From JBBQSU01 sp038234815 (GTDB taxonomy: Bacteria > Planctomycetota > Phycisphaerae > Tepidisphaerales > Tepidisphaeraceae): a stretch of 9,602 nucleotides of DNA. The notes beneath the pieces are model-generated. The model did not search any database. It had not been told where the DNA came from and saw nothing but the letters and a program-made list of their open reading frames with translations. Position 1 is the first letter of the stretch, and each line of letters begins with the position of its first letter. Shown here in pieces: positions 1 through 7,074 of this stretch. The stretch covers positions 1-9,602 of the forward strand of contig JBBQSU010000129.1 of the NCBI GenBank assembly GCA_038234815.1, in the 5' to 3' direction. The position numbers and the translations under genes were made by a program.

Positions 1-113
1 ACGAGAATCTCCGCCGACATCGGCACGCTCTCCGGCCCCATGGCCATGGCGCCGACCGGCTCGAACTGCGTCAATCGCTTGCCGTCCCGAAAAATCTCAA
101 ACTTCGTCAGCAT
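1..113 (-). CDS. N-terminus of a GH10-like (endo-xylanase-type) planctomycete protein, partial
   Basis: An ATG at 113-111 opens a frame that stays open to the left window edge, giving 37 residues that begin MLTKFEIFRDGKRL. The opening resembles, from memory, the small beta-rich N-terminal domain of planctomycete proteins annotated as GH10 endo-1,4-beta-xylanases (pattern 'F.vfrdG', 'GPESVP...E'). The catalytic domain lies outside the window, so the function is a guess. There is no obvious ribosome binding site. A TGTTAAGAT extended -10-like element lies 12 bases upstream of the start. It follows the small membrane protein gene after 66 bases on the same strand, so it may instead be read from that transcript. 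No signal peptide is visible, which would be unusual for a secreted xylanase and suggests an intracellular protein. Confidence 0.5.
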   Translation of the reverse strand, partial: MLTKFEIFRDGKRLTQFEPVGAMAMGPESVPMSAEIL

Positions 114-125
114 GTTGGGCCGGCG

Positions 126-134
126 ATCTTAACA
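126..134 (-). promoter_or_regulatory. Possible extended -10 element before the left-edge gene
   Basis: On the minus strand this reads TGTTAAGAT, a TGn motif plus a hexamer matching TATAAT at four of six positions. It ends 12 bases before the ATG at 113, so a transcript from it would have a leader of only about six bases. No convincing -35 is seen at the right distance. This is weak support from pattern only. Confidence 0.25.
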
Positions 135-179
135 GGCACGCACGGATTGCTCCAATCAACGCCCGCGCGTGTCCGGCGA

Positions 180-458
180 TCAATTTTCAGGAGTCGGCGC
201 GGTCGCGGGCTGCCGGCGTTGCTCGGCATTGAGGCGCAGCCTGTATTCCGCCAGTTGCAACGTGGTTTCGTTGAGCGCCTGGCGAGTGATATGAAGTTCC
301 CTATCTATCCGCTCGACCCTGTGCCGATACACGGCTGTACTGACGGCCATTGAAAGCATCGCGGTCAGGCTTGAGCAAATCAGCGCCGGCCACGCCCATT
401 GCAAGCGAGACCGATCCGGCAAGTTGCTGGCGGATGATTTATCTGTGGATGGGGGCAT
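180..458 (-). CDS. Small single-pass membrane protein with coiled-coil tail
   Basis: This is a 92-residue protein of unrecognised family. Residues 1-20 are polar. Residues 21-44 form one hydrophobic segment (WAWPALICSSLTAML...AVY), followed by basic residues (RHRVER) and a charged helix at about 46-82 with the look of a coiled coil. The tail is rich in Pro, Ala and Thr. Basic residues on both sides of the segment leave the topology uncertain, and it may be a signal anchor. The start is supported by a GAGAGG ribosome binding site six bases upstream of the ATG. It lies 61 bases after the metX-metW fusion on the same strand with no clear terminator between, so it may be the last or next-to-last gene of that transcript. 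Nothing in it points to methionine metabolism. Confidence 0.7.
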   Translation of the reverse strand: MPPSTDKSSASNLPDRSRLQWAWPALICSSLTAMLSMAVSTAVYRHRVERIDRELHITRQALNETTLQLAEYRLRLNAEQRRQPATAPTPEN

Positions 459-519
459 GAGCGGCCTCTCTCGATATCGCGATCACCGGTCCGCAAACGG
501 ATAAAAACTAATCGCCAGA

Positions 520-2268
520 CTATTTCTCTCGCGTGATGAGGAAAATAGCAACGTCAGCATTGAGATTCGGATCGTCAGTGATTCTGCGGTCGGTTTCCGT
601 GTCCAGATACACCTGCCGCTCGACACGGATGTTTCGTCCGCGACAGAAATCCTGAAAATCCAGTATCGACGGGAAGCGGCAATTGGGTGTGTTGTGCCAG
701 TCGTAGCTGTAGATTCCGGTGCCCTTGGGACTGCGGCCCTGCTCGAAGAGCATTCGCCGGAGTTTGTGGTAGGCGAAGTTGGGAAAACTCACCAAGCCCC
801 ACCGTCCCACGCGAAGCATTTCGTCGATCACTTGCTCGGTTTGCGAAACCGACTGAAGGGTTTGCGACAGGACCACCACGTCAAACTGGCGATCCCCGAA
901 GGCTTCGAGCGGGCGGGCCAGGTCGAATTGCACCACGTCCAGTCCGCGGCGCACGGCCTGCCGGATCGCGGCCTCGCTCACTTCCACGCCCACCAGTCGC
1001 CGCGAACCGCCTTGCGCGCGCAGTCGCGAGAGCAGTTCGCCTTCCCCGCAGCCCAGGTCCAGCACGCTGGCCTGGCTCGGAATCAACTCAAGAATCAGAT
1101 CATGGTCGAGCCGATCCCCGGCGAAGATGCTGGTGGTCGCGCCTGTCGTGGCCGATCGCGCTGGCGGCGCTTCAACAGAATCGTCGGCACGCAAGAATCC
1201 TTCGATCAGTCCGCCATAGCCGCTCAGATCATCGGCCAGCAGGAAGGCGTCGTGGCCGTAAGAACTGCTAATCTCGGAATAGCTAACGCTTTTCGCCGCA
1301 GCGATCAGGCCATGCACAATCTGCCGGCTTTGTTCCGGTGGAAACAACCAATCGCTGCTGAAACTGACGACCAGCCACCGGCAAGACGTCGCCGCGAAGC
1401 AGGCAAGCAGCTTCTCTGGAGTGTCGCCGATGTCGAACAAATCCATGGCCCGCGTGATCGTGACATACGAATTGGCATCAAACCGCTCGACGAACTTGTG
1501 CCCTTGGTGGGCCAGGTATGAACCGACCGAGAAAATCTTTTCGAATTCTGTCGTAACGTCGCGGGGAGAGAGACGCGTGGCGTCGAACTTGCTCGTCATC
1601 GACTCGCGCGACAAATAGGTAATATGCCCGAGCATGCGCGCAAGCGCCAACCCCACTTCGGGCCGGGAGGATTTGTCGTAGTATTGCCCGGAATGAAAGT
1701 TCGGATCGCGGAGAATGGCATTCCGGCCTATTACGTCGAAAGCCATCGCCTGGCTGGTTAAGCGCGGACTGGTCGCCAGCAGAATGGCGTGCTCGACACG
1801 ATCGGGATACCGCGTCGCCCACACCATCGCCTGATGCCCGCCGAGCGATCCACCCACCACCGCAGCCAGCGATTGGATCGCCAGGTGGTCGATTAGCCAC
1901 CGCTGCAGTTCGACCATGTCGGTGACGGTAATGACAGGAAAATCCGCCCCGAAGGGCACGCCGGTGCGGGCGTCGACGGAATTCGGACCGGTGGTTCCAC
2001 GGCACCCGCCAAGAATGTTCGAGCAGATGACGAAAAACCGGCCGGTATCGATCGCCTTTCCCGGGCCAACCACCAAATCCCACCAGCCGGCCCGATCCGC
2101 AGCGTGATGTTGCGCCACATGCGAATCACCCGTCAGCGCATGGCACACCAGCACCGCGTTGGACCGATCTGGATTCAGTTCCCCAAACGTCTCGTAAGCC
2201 ACCGAAACGTGAGGAAGCTCGATTCCACTTTCAAGCCGAAACGGACGATTGAATGTGACCTGCTGCAT
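520..2268 (-). CDS. metX-metW: Bifunctional MetX-MetW fusion: homoserine O-acetyltransferase joined to MetW
   Basis: The protein has 582 residues. Residues 1-360 are an alpha/beta-hydrolase-fold MetX, which transfers an acyl group (acetyl by family default) from acyl-CoA to homoserine. Visible features are CHALTG (42-47, oxyanion-hole region), GGCRGTTGP (88-96 region), the nucleophile elbow GGSLGG with Ser141, Asp306 in SSDWLFPP and His339 in YGHDAF, so the triad is complete. A Pro/Ala/Thr-rich linker (about 361-380) leads to MetW, a class I methyltransferase fold of about 200 residues. Its SAM motif is VLDLGCGEGELL (402-413), the acidic residue after beta-2 is Glu429, and the MetW-typical FPNFAYHK and YDWHNTPN blocks follow. 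The start is firm: an in-frame TGA lies two codons upstream of the ATG, although the ribosome binding site is weak. It sits 38 bases after metY. Whether the acyl donor is acetyl- or succinyl-CoA cannot be settled by eye. MetW's own chemistry is unsettled; work in proteobacteria links it to MetX activity, which would explain a fusion. Confidence 0.95.
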   Translation of the reverse strand: MQQVTFNRPFRLESGIELPHVSVAYETFGELNPDRSNAVLVCHALTGDSHVAQHHAADRAGWWDLVVGPGKAIDTGRFFVICSNILGGCRGTTGPNSVDARTGVPFGADFPVITVTDMVELQRWLIDHLAIQSLAAVVGGSLGGHQAMVWATRYPDRVEHAILLATSPRLTSQAMAFDVIGRNAILRDPNFHSGQYYDKSSRPEVGLALARMLGHITYLSRESMTSKFDATRLSPRDVTTEFEKIFSVGSYLAHQGHKFVERFDANSYVTITRAMDLFDIGDTPEKLLACFAATSCRWLVVSFSSDWLFPPEQSRQIVHGLIAAAKSVSYSEISSSYGHDAFLLADDLSGYGGLIEGFLRADDSVEAPPARSATTGATTSIFAGDRLDHDLILELIPSQASVLDLGCGEGELLSRLRAQGGSRRLVGVEVSEAAIRQAVRRGLDVVQFDLARPLEAFGDRQFDVVVLSQTLQSVSQTEQVIDEMLRVGRWGLVSFPNFAYHKLRRMLFEQGRSPKGTGIYSYDWHNTPNCRFPSILDFQDFCRGRNIRVERQVYLDTETDRRITDDPNLNADVAIFLITREK

Positions 2269-2306
2269 GAATCAACATCATCCGCGGGCAAGCAATCTCG
2301 ACTGAC

Positions 2307-3614
2307 CTACTTCGCCTGTGATGCTTTCAGGGCCTGATCGATGTCCGCCAGGATGTCCGCGACGTCCTCGATGCCGATCGACAGGCGCACGTACTCCGGC
2401 GAAACACCGGCCTGTCGCTGTTCGTCTTCGGTCAACTGCGAATGCGTGGTGGACGCCGGATGAATGACCAACGACTTGGCATCGCCGATGTTGGCCAGGT
2501 GGCTGAGCAGCTTCACGTTGTTAATAAACCGCACGCCGGCTTCCTTCCCACCCTTGATGCCAAAGCCCACGATCGCGCCCTGGCCATCGGGCAGATATTT
2601 CTGCGCCATTTTTGCATCGGGATGATTGGGCAGGCCCGGATAGGTCACCCATTGCACTGTCGGATGAGAGGACAGGAATTTCGCCACGGCAAGGGCGTTT
2701 TGGCAATGTCGCGGCATCCGCAGGTGCAGCGTTTCCAAACCCATCAAGAACAAAAAAGCCGCGAACGGACTCATGGCGGCACCGGTATCCCGCAGCCAGT
2801 GGAGACGGGCATGGATGATGAACGCAATGTTACCCATCGGGCGCAGGCCTTCTTCCAGGATCATCCCGTGATACGACGCATCAGGCGCACAGAACTCCGG
2901 CCATTTTTTCGGATCGTTCGCCCACATGAACTTCCCGCTATCAATCACCGCCCCACCGATGTGTGTGCCATGCCCGCCGATGAACTTGGTCGTCGAATAG
3001 ACAACGATGTCCACGCCGTGTTCGATGGGCCGGAACAGCGCGGCCGTCAGCAGGGTGTTGTCGCAGATCACGGGAATGCCGTGCTGGTGAGCGACCTCAG
3101 AAATCGCCCGGTAATCCGGCACGTCGCCTTTTGGGTTTCCGACCGATTCAAAATAGACCGCCCGGGTGTTGGCATCCACCAGCTTGGCAATTTGTTCGGG
3201 ATGAGCCGCATCGAAGAATCGTACCTCGATGCCGAGTTGCTTGAGCGTTTGGGAAAATAGCGTCCACGTTCCGCCGTAAAGACTGGTCGCGGAAATGAAA
3301 TTTTGCCCAGCATGAACGATCGTGAGGAGAGCGGCCATGGTCGCAGCCTGGCCCGAGGCAAAGCACAGCGCGCCCACCCCGCCTTCCAACGCGGCCAGAC
3401 GTTTTTCCAGAACGTCGGTCGTCGGGTTCATCAACCGGGTGTAGATATTTCCGAATTTCTTCAGGGAAAACAAATCCGCAGCATGGGCTGAATCCTCAAA
3501 GACGAACGACGTGGTGGCGTAAATCGGCACTGCCCGCGAGCCGGTCGTCGGGTCCGGGGTTTGGCCGGCATGAAGTGCACGGGTTCCAAAACCCTGGGGT
3601 GTTTCGGTCGACAT
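2307..3614 (-). CDS. metY: O-acetylhomoserine sulfhydrylase (aminocarboxypropyltransferase), MetY
   Basis: This is a PLP-dependent Cys/Met-metabolism enzyme of 435 residues, the usual length for MetY. It makes homocysteine from O-acetylhomoserine and sulfide in the cytoplasm. Visible residues are Tyr58 and Arg60 (IYTRLMNPT, phosphate contacts from the partner subunit), the FASGQAA cofactor loop (85-91), Tyr113 (stacks on PLP), Asp185 (CDNT, pyridine nitrogen), the Schiff-base Lys210 in YSTTKFIGGHGTHIGG, and Arg410 in YVRLSIGIED (substrate carboxylate). The frame is open 19 codons further up to 3671, but I prefer the ATG at 3614: homology starts at once (GFGTRALHAGQ) and a GGAG motif lies nine bases before it. 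It is the first gene of the metY, metX-metW unit. Other family members such as cystathionine gamma-synthase are less likely, given the adjacent metX and the SGQAA and GGHGTHIGG patterns. Confidence 0.95.
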   Translation of the reverse strand: MSTETPQGFGTRALHAGQTPDPTTGSRAVPIYATTSFVFEDSAHAADLFSLKKFGNIYTRLMNPTTDVLEKRLAALEGGVGALCFASGQAATMAALLTIVHAGQNFISATSLYGGTWTLFSQTLKQLGIEVRFFDAAHPEQIAKLVDANTRAVYFESVGNPKGDVPDYRAISEVAHQHGIPVICDNTLLTAALFRPIEHGVDIVVYSTTKFIGGHGTHIGGAVIDSGKFMWANDPKKWPEFCAPDASYHGMILEEGLRPMGNIAFIIHARLHWLRDTGAAMSPFAAFLFLMGLETLHLRMPRHCQNALAVAKFLSSHPTVQWVTYPGLPNHPDAKMAQKYLPDGQGAIVGFGIKGGKEAGVRFINNVKLLSHLANIGDAKSLVIHPASTTHSQLTEDEQRQAGVSPEYVRLSIGIEDVADILADIDQALKASQAK

Positions 3615-3651
3615 AAATGTTGGCTCCGCTGGTTCCAAAGTTTCGCACGGC

Positions 3652-3672
3652 CTTGGCCGACGCCCGACCAAG
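3652..3672 (-). other. Short hairpin in the predicted metY leader
   Basis: Arms at 3652-3659 and 3665-3672 pair over eight base pairs (one G-U on the RNA) around a five-base loop. The structure lies between the predicted metY promoter and its start, about 37 bases upstream of the ATG. It is too small to be a SAM-I riboswitch and has none of the conserved SAM riboswitch sequences I know. It may be incidental in GC-rich sequence. Confidence 0.3.
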
Positions 3673-3682
3673 CCCGCGAGCG

Positions 3683-3711
3683 AGTGTAAAGTGTGGGCCT
3701 AGGCCGTTCAA
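3683..3711 (-). promoter_or_regulatory. Predicted sigma-70-type promoter for metY and metX-metW
   Basis: On the minus strand, TTGAAC (3711-3706) and TACACT (3688-3683) are separated by exactly 17 bases. Each hexamer matches the sigma-70 consensus at four of six positions. Transcription would start near 3676, leaving a leader of about 62 bases before the metY ATG. No operator or known riboswitch is visible in that leader. Confidence 0.45.
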
Positions 3712-3761
3712 CACCCGGCAGCTCAGCTATATTTTTTCAAGCCCTTAAGAATTGTGAACTC

Positions 3762-3770
3762 TGGTATAAT
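3762..3770 (+). promoter_or_regulatory. Extended -10 promoter for the 63-residue protein, probably leaderless
   Basis: The sequence TGGTATAAT is a TGn motif joined to a perfect TATAAT. Seven pyrimidine-rich bases (CATCCTC) separate it from the ATG at 3778, so the expected transcription start falls on or next to the A of the start codon. An extended -10 needs little or no -35, and none is clear here (TTAAGA at 3745-3750 is only 14 bases away). Confidence 0.6.
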
Positions 3771-3777
3771 CATCCTC

Positions 3778-3969
3778 ATGGTCCGCTTACGTGAAATCCT
3801 CGACCCCGAACTGCGCGAGCGCGTACGAAACGCCCTGGCCGAGCGTCGGGGGTGCAGCGCGGCGTCGATTCCCGACTGGTTCGAGCTGGACGATCATGAC
3901 TATGTCGATTTGCTCAATGACCTGCGCGATGGATGCGGCGACGAGAACGCCCCGGATCCACGCATGTAG
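3778..3969 (+). CDS. Small acidic hypothetical protein, probably leaderless
   Basis: This is a 63-residue protein I do not recognise. Residues 1-25 form a likely charged helix (LREILDPELRERVRNALAER). Residues 33-60 are strongly acidic (DWFELDDHDYVDLLNDLRDG) with one of its two cysteines, and a proline-containing tail ends it. There is no membrane segment or signal peptide. I chose the ATG at 3778 because a TGGTATAAT element ends seven bases before it, so the mRNA would start at the ATG. The frame also extends back to a GTG at 3754 (71 residues), but that start would lie upstream of the promoter and has no good ribosome binding site. It is divergent from metY and 157 bases before the acyl-CoA synthetase-GNAT gene. 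The perfect promoter and plausible protein composition make it likely to be real. Confidence 0.65.
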   Translation: MVRLREILDPELRERVRNALAERRGCSAASIPDWFELDDHDYVDLLNDLRDGCGDENAPDPRM

Positions 3970-4126
3970 TTGAGCTTCCCTACCGGGCCGCTCGCTCTAT
4001 ATCCCATGCAAGCGCACCCTTTCTCATTTCCTCGCTTTGGGCATATTAAACATGCGATTAACCGGTGAAGGATTGTGACAACGCTTCTCAGGGCGTACCC
4101 TCCACCGATCAAAGGATTTGAACACT

Positions 4127-6865
4127 ATGACACCCAATGCAACCGATCTCGCGCATGACGTACTTCGCCAGAACCGCCAACCTCTGGATGTAATATTTTC
4201 ACCCAAGAATGTCGCCGTCATTGGCGCCACTGAAGCCGCCAACAGCGTCGGACGAACCGTGCTGTGGAATCTGGTGACCAATCCGTTCGGCGGAACGGTC
4301 TACCCGGTCAATCCCAAGCGGCCGAGCGTCCTGGGCATCAAGGCCTATCCCAACATCGCTAGCGTGCCCGAGCCGGTGGACCTGGCCGTCATCGTCACGC
4401 AGGCGGGGTTCGTCCCGCAGATCATCAAGGAATGCGTAGATGCCGGCGTGAAAGGCGCCATTGTTATATCTGCAGGTTTTAAAGAACTGGGCGAGCCGGG
4501 CATCAAGCTTGAAGAACAGATCATGGTTGAAGCCCGCAGGGGAAAAATGCGGCTCATCGGGCCGAACTGCCTTGGCGTGATGAACCCGATCACCGGGTTG
4601 AACGCCACCTTCGCGGGGGGAATGGCCCGGCCGGGCAACGTCGCGTTCATCAGCCAGAGCGGTGCGCTCATGACTGCGGTTCTGGACTGGAGCTTTAAGG
4701 AGCAGGTCGGCTTTAGCGCCTTCGTGTCACTCGGCTCGATGCTCGACATCGGCTGGGGCGATTTGATTGACTATCTGGGCAACGATCCGCGCACGTCAAG
4801 CATTCTGATCTATATGGAATCAATCGGCGATGCCCGATCGTTCCTGTCGGCGGCGCGCGAGGTTTCGCTGAATAAGCCAATCATCGTGATTAAGGCCGGG
4901 CGGACGGAGCAGGCGGCCAAGGCGGCGGCTTCGCACACCGGCTCGCTCACTGGCTCCGATGAAGTTCTTGACGCGGCCTTTCGGCGTGCCGGCGTCCTTC
5001 GCGTCGATAACATCGCTGACCTGTTCTATATGGCCGAGGTGCTGGCCAAGCAGCCGCGGCCCAAAGGCCCAAGGCTTTCCATCGTTACCAACGCCGGCGG
5101 GCCTGGCGTTCTGGCCACCGACGCGCTGATTAAAGCCGGCGGGGTATTAACTGACCTTTCCAAGGAAACCCACGAGGAACTCAACGCTTTTCTGCCCCCC
5201 CACTGGAGCCGCAACAATCCGATCGACGTGCTCGGTGATGCCGGTGCCGACCGCTATGCAAAAACACTGCAAATCGCCGCCAAGGACCCCAACGCCGATG
5301 GCCTGCTGGTGATTCTCACCCCGCAGGACATGACCGACGCCACGCAGACCGCCGACGCACTAAAGGTTTATGCCAAGATCGAGGACAAGCCGGTCATCGC
5401 CAGTTGGATGGGCGGACCTCAGGTACAGGCCGGCGAGGATATTTTGAACCGCGCGGGCATCCCCACCTTCCCCTACCCCGACACCGCAGCGCGGGCCTTC
5501 AGCTATATGTGGAAGTACAGCTACAACCTGAAGGGAATCTACGAAACCCCGCAGTTGGCGCAATCCAGCCACCAGGCGCAATTGGCCCACGAAGAAGTCG
5601 AGAAGATTTTGGCCACGGCTCGAGGCGAGGACCGAACGATTCTTACAGAGGTAGAATCCAAACAGGTCCTGGCCGCTTATGACATCCCGACCGTGCCTAC
5701 GCACATCGCCCGCAACGCCGCCGAGGCAATGATGCAGGCCGACCGGATCGGCTATCCGATCGTATTGAAGCTTTATTCTGAAACGATCACGCACAAGACC
5801 GACGTGGGCGGGGTGAAGCTGAACCTGGGTGATGGCAATGCCGTAGCGCAGGCCTTTTGTGATATTGAAGCGAGCGTGACGGATAAAGTGGGCGCGCAGC
5901 ATTTCCAGGGAGTGACGGTGCAGCCGATGATCCGCATGTCCGATGCGTATGAGATCATCATCGGGGCCAGCCTTGATGCCCAGTTCGGGCCGGTATTGCT
6001 GTTCGGAAGTGGCGGGCAACTCGTCGAAGTGTACAAAGATCGTGCGCTAGGCCTTCCGCCATTGAACGCCACGCTCGCCCGCCGCATGATGGAGCAGACG
6101 AAAATCTATCACGCCCTGCAAGGCGTCCGCGGGCGCAAAGCCGTGGACCTGCCCCAGCTCGAACACATCATGGTGCAGTTCAGCCAGTTGGTGGTTCAGC
6201 ACCCCTGGATCGCCGAGATCGACATCAACCCGCTCATGGCATCCAGCGAGCGCCTGCTGGCACTGGACGCCCGCGTGGTGATGCATCCGAAGGATACGGA
6301 TTTGTCGAAGCTGCCGAAGCTGGCGGTCCGGCCTTATCCGATTCAGTACATTTCCACCGCGAAGCTGGAAGACGGCACGAGCGTGACCATTCGCCCGATC
6401 CGCCCGGAAGACGAACCGGCGATGGTGGATTTCCACCAGGGTCTGAGCGAGCGATCGGTGCGCCTGCGATATTTCAGCCCACTGAAGCTGGGCCAGCGGA
6501 CGACACACGAACGTCTGACGCGCGTGTGTTTCAACGATTACGACCGCGAGTTGGCCCTGGTGGCCGAACTGAAAAATGCCAAAACCGGCAAGAAGGAAAT
6601 CCTGGGTGTAGGCCGCTTAAGCAAATCCCGCACGCAGAACGACGCGGAGTTTGCCGTGCTGATCAGCGATCTTTGGCAGAACAAGGGCCTGGGATCAGAG
6701 CTGCTCAGTCGCATCGTGCAAGTGGCACGCGATGAAAAGTTGTTGAAGGTCAGTGCCGACGTGCTGCCGGAAAACGTGGAGATGCAGCGGGTGTGTGAAA
6801 AACTCGGCTTCAAACTGGTGCGTGATTTGAAGGAATCTGTAGTGCGCGCCGAAATTACGCTGTAA
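4127..6865 (+). CDS. ADP-forming acyl-CoA synthetase-GNAT acetyltransferase fusion (Pat/PatZ-like)
   Basis: The protein has 912 residues, close to the usual Pat/PatZ size of about 890. Domain order is: CoA-binding Rossmann domain (about 20-150; VIGATEAANSVG at 31-42, GPNCLG at 145-150), succinyl-CoA-ligase-like domain (about 165-305, with His270 in SHTGSLTGSD), third ligase domain (about 315-470; TNAGGPGVLATDA, RNNPIDVLGDA), ATP-grasp (about 500-720; Lys548, HKTDVGGV at 556-563, EIDINPL at 697-703), and GNAT (about 745-912; IRPIRPEDE at 755-763, acetyl-CoA loop WQNKGLGSELLS at 850-861). Family knowledge: Pat-type proteins acetylate lysines, notably on acetyl-CoA synthetase, and the ligase part senses acyl-CoA. 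ADP-forming synthetases make ATP from acyl-CoA through a phosphohistidine. Because the SHTG histidine is intact, real ligase activity is possible. I start at the ATG 4127, which follows AAAGGA by ten bases; a TTG at 4118 is in frame but less well placed. The gene appears to be transcribed alone and ends before a strong hairpin. Confidence 0.9.
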   Translation: MTPNATDLAHDVLRQNRQPLDVIFSPKNVAVIGATEAANSVGRTVLWNLVTNPFGGTVYPVNPKRPSVLGIKAYPNIASVPEPVDLAVIVTQAGFVPQIIKECVDAGVKGAIVISAGFKELGEPGIKLEEQIMVEARRGKMRLIGPNCLGVMNPITGLNATFAGGMARPGNVAFISQSGALMTAVLDWSFKEQVGFSAFVSLGSMLDIGWGDLIDYLGNDPRTSSILIYMESIGDARSFLSAAREVSLNKPIIVIKAGRTEQAAKAAASHTGSLTGSDEVLDAAFRRAGVLRVDNIADLFYMAEVLAKQPRPKGPRLSIVTNAGGPGVLATDALIKAGGVLTDLSKETHEELNAFLPPHWSRNNPIDVLGDAGADRYAKTLQIAAKDPNADGLLVILTPQDMTDATQTADALKVYAKIEDKPVIASWMGGPQVQAGEDILNRAGIPTFPYPDTAARAFSYMWKYSYNLKGIYETPQLAQSSHQAQLAHEEVEKILATARGEDRTILTEVESKQVLAAYDIPTVPTHIARNAAEAMMQADRIGYPIVLKLYSETITHKTDVGGVKLNLGDGNAVAQAFCDIEASVTDKVGAQHFQGVTVQPMIRMSDAYEIIIGASLDAQFGPVLLFGSGGQLVEVYKDRALGLPPLNATLARRMMEQTKIYHALQGVRGRKAVDLPQLEHIMVQFSQLVVQHPWIAEIDINPLMASSERLLALDARVVMHPKDTDLSKLPKLAVRPYPIQYISTAKLEDGTSVTIRPIRPEDEPAMVDFHQGLSERSVRLRYFSPLKLGQRTTHERLTRVCFNDYDRELALVAELKNAKTGKKEILGVGRLSKSRTQNDAEFAVLISDLWQNKGLGSELLSRIVQVARDEKLLKVSADVLPENVEMQRVCEKLGFKLVRDLKESVVRAEITL

Positions 6866-6896
6866 GACGAAAAGTCGAAGCGGATGATGCATTGCA

Positions 6897-6935
6897 AACG
6901 GCCGCGTGCGGCAACAATTGTCGCACGCGGCCGTT
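6897..6935. terminator. Perfect 14-bp hairpin between convergent genes
   Basis: Arms 6897-6910 and 6922-6935 are exact reverse complements over 14 bases, mostly G and C, around an 11-base loop that can pair further (CAA core). The hairpin lies 31 bases after the synthetase-GNAT stop. Only short T-rich stretches flank it (TTCGTTTG on the plus side), so it is an imperfect intrinsic terminator. The symmetry would let it work in both directions between the two convergent genes. Confidence 0.6.
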
Positions 6936-6949
6936 CGTTTGTAAGAATC

Positions 6950-6979
6950 CCCCGAGCCGTTCTGGCGTTCGGCCCGGGG
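6950..6979 (-). terminator. Second hairpin, probable terminator for the minus-strand genes
   Basis: Arms 6950-6959 and 6970-6979 pair over ten positions with a single A-C mismatch around a ten-base loop. On the minus strand the hairpin ends in a G run followed by GATTCTTAC, a weak T-containing tail. It lies about 95 bases beyond the stop of the 88-residue coiled-coil gene. Confidence 0.4.
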
Positions 6980-7074
6980 CTTGAGAAGGAAAGCTGGTTT
7001 TCTGGGTGGGGACGACGGACGACCGGATGCTTACGCGCGGGCTGGCGCCGCGTTGGTTGACCGGCGATTCGGCG

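Noticed and set aside
694..1521. A 275-codon open frame on the plus strand inside metX-metW
   Set aside because: It is fully antisense to a gene with complete MetX and MetW motifs. Long antisense frames are expected in GC-rich coding DNA, and its product shows no recognisable domain.
2442..3260. A 272-codon plus-strand open frame opposite metY
   Set aside because: It is antisense to a gene with every expected PLP-enzyme residue, has no family features, and looks like a mirror of the metY codon pattern.
3615..3671. A 19-residue N-terminal extension of MetY up to 3671
   Set aside because: The added residues have no family similarity, the downstream ATG at 3614 has a GGAG site, and the predicted transcription start (about 3676) would leave almost no leader for the longer form.
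3615..3780. A SAM riboswitch upstream of metY
   Set aside because: I read the minus strand for the conserved core sequences of the SAM riboswitch classes I know and found none. The predicted leader is also too short for SAM-I.
3970..4126. A promoter for the synthetase-GNAT gene (TTGTGA about 17 bases before TACCCT)
   Set aside because: The -10 candidate matches only three of six positions and other weak candidates exist in the same gap, so I do not call one. Only the AAAGGA ribosome binding site is convincing.
5360..6019. A 219-codon minus-strand open frame opposite the acyl-CoA synthetase-GNAT gene
   Set aside because: It is antisense to conserved ligase and ATP-grasp motifs, with no ribosome binding site or domain of its own that I can see.
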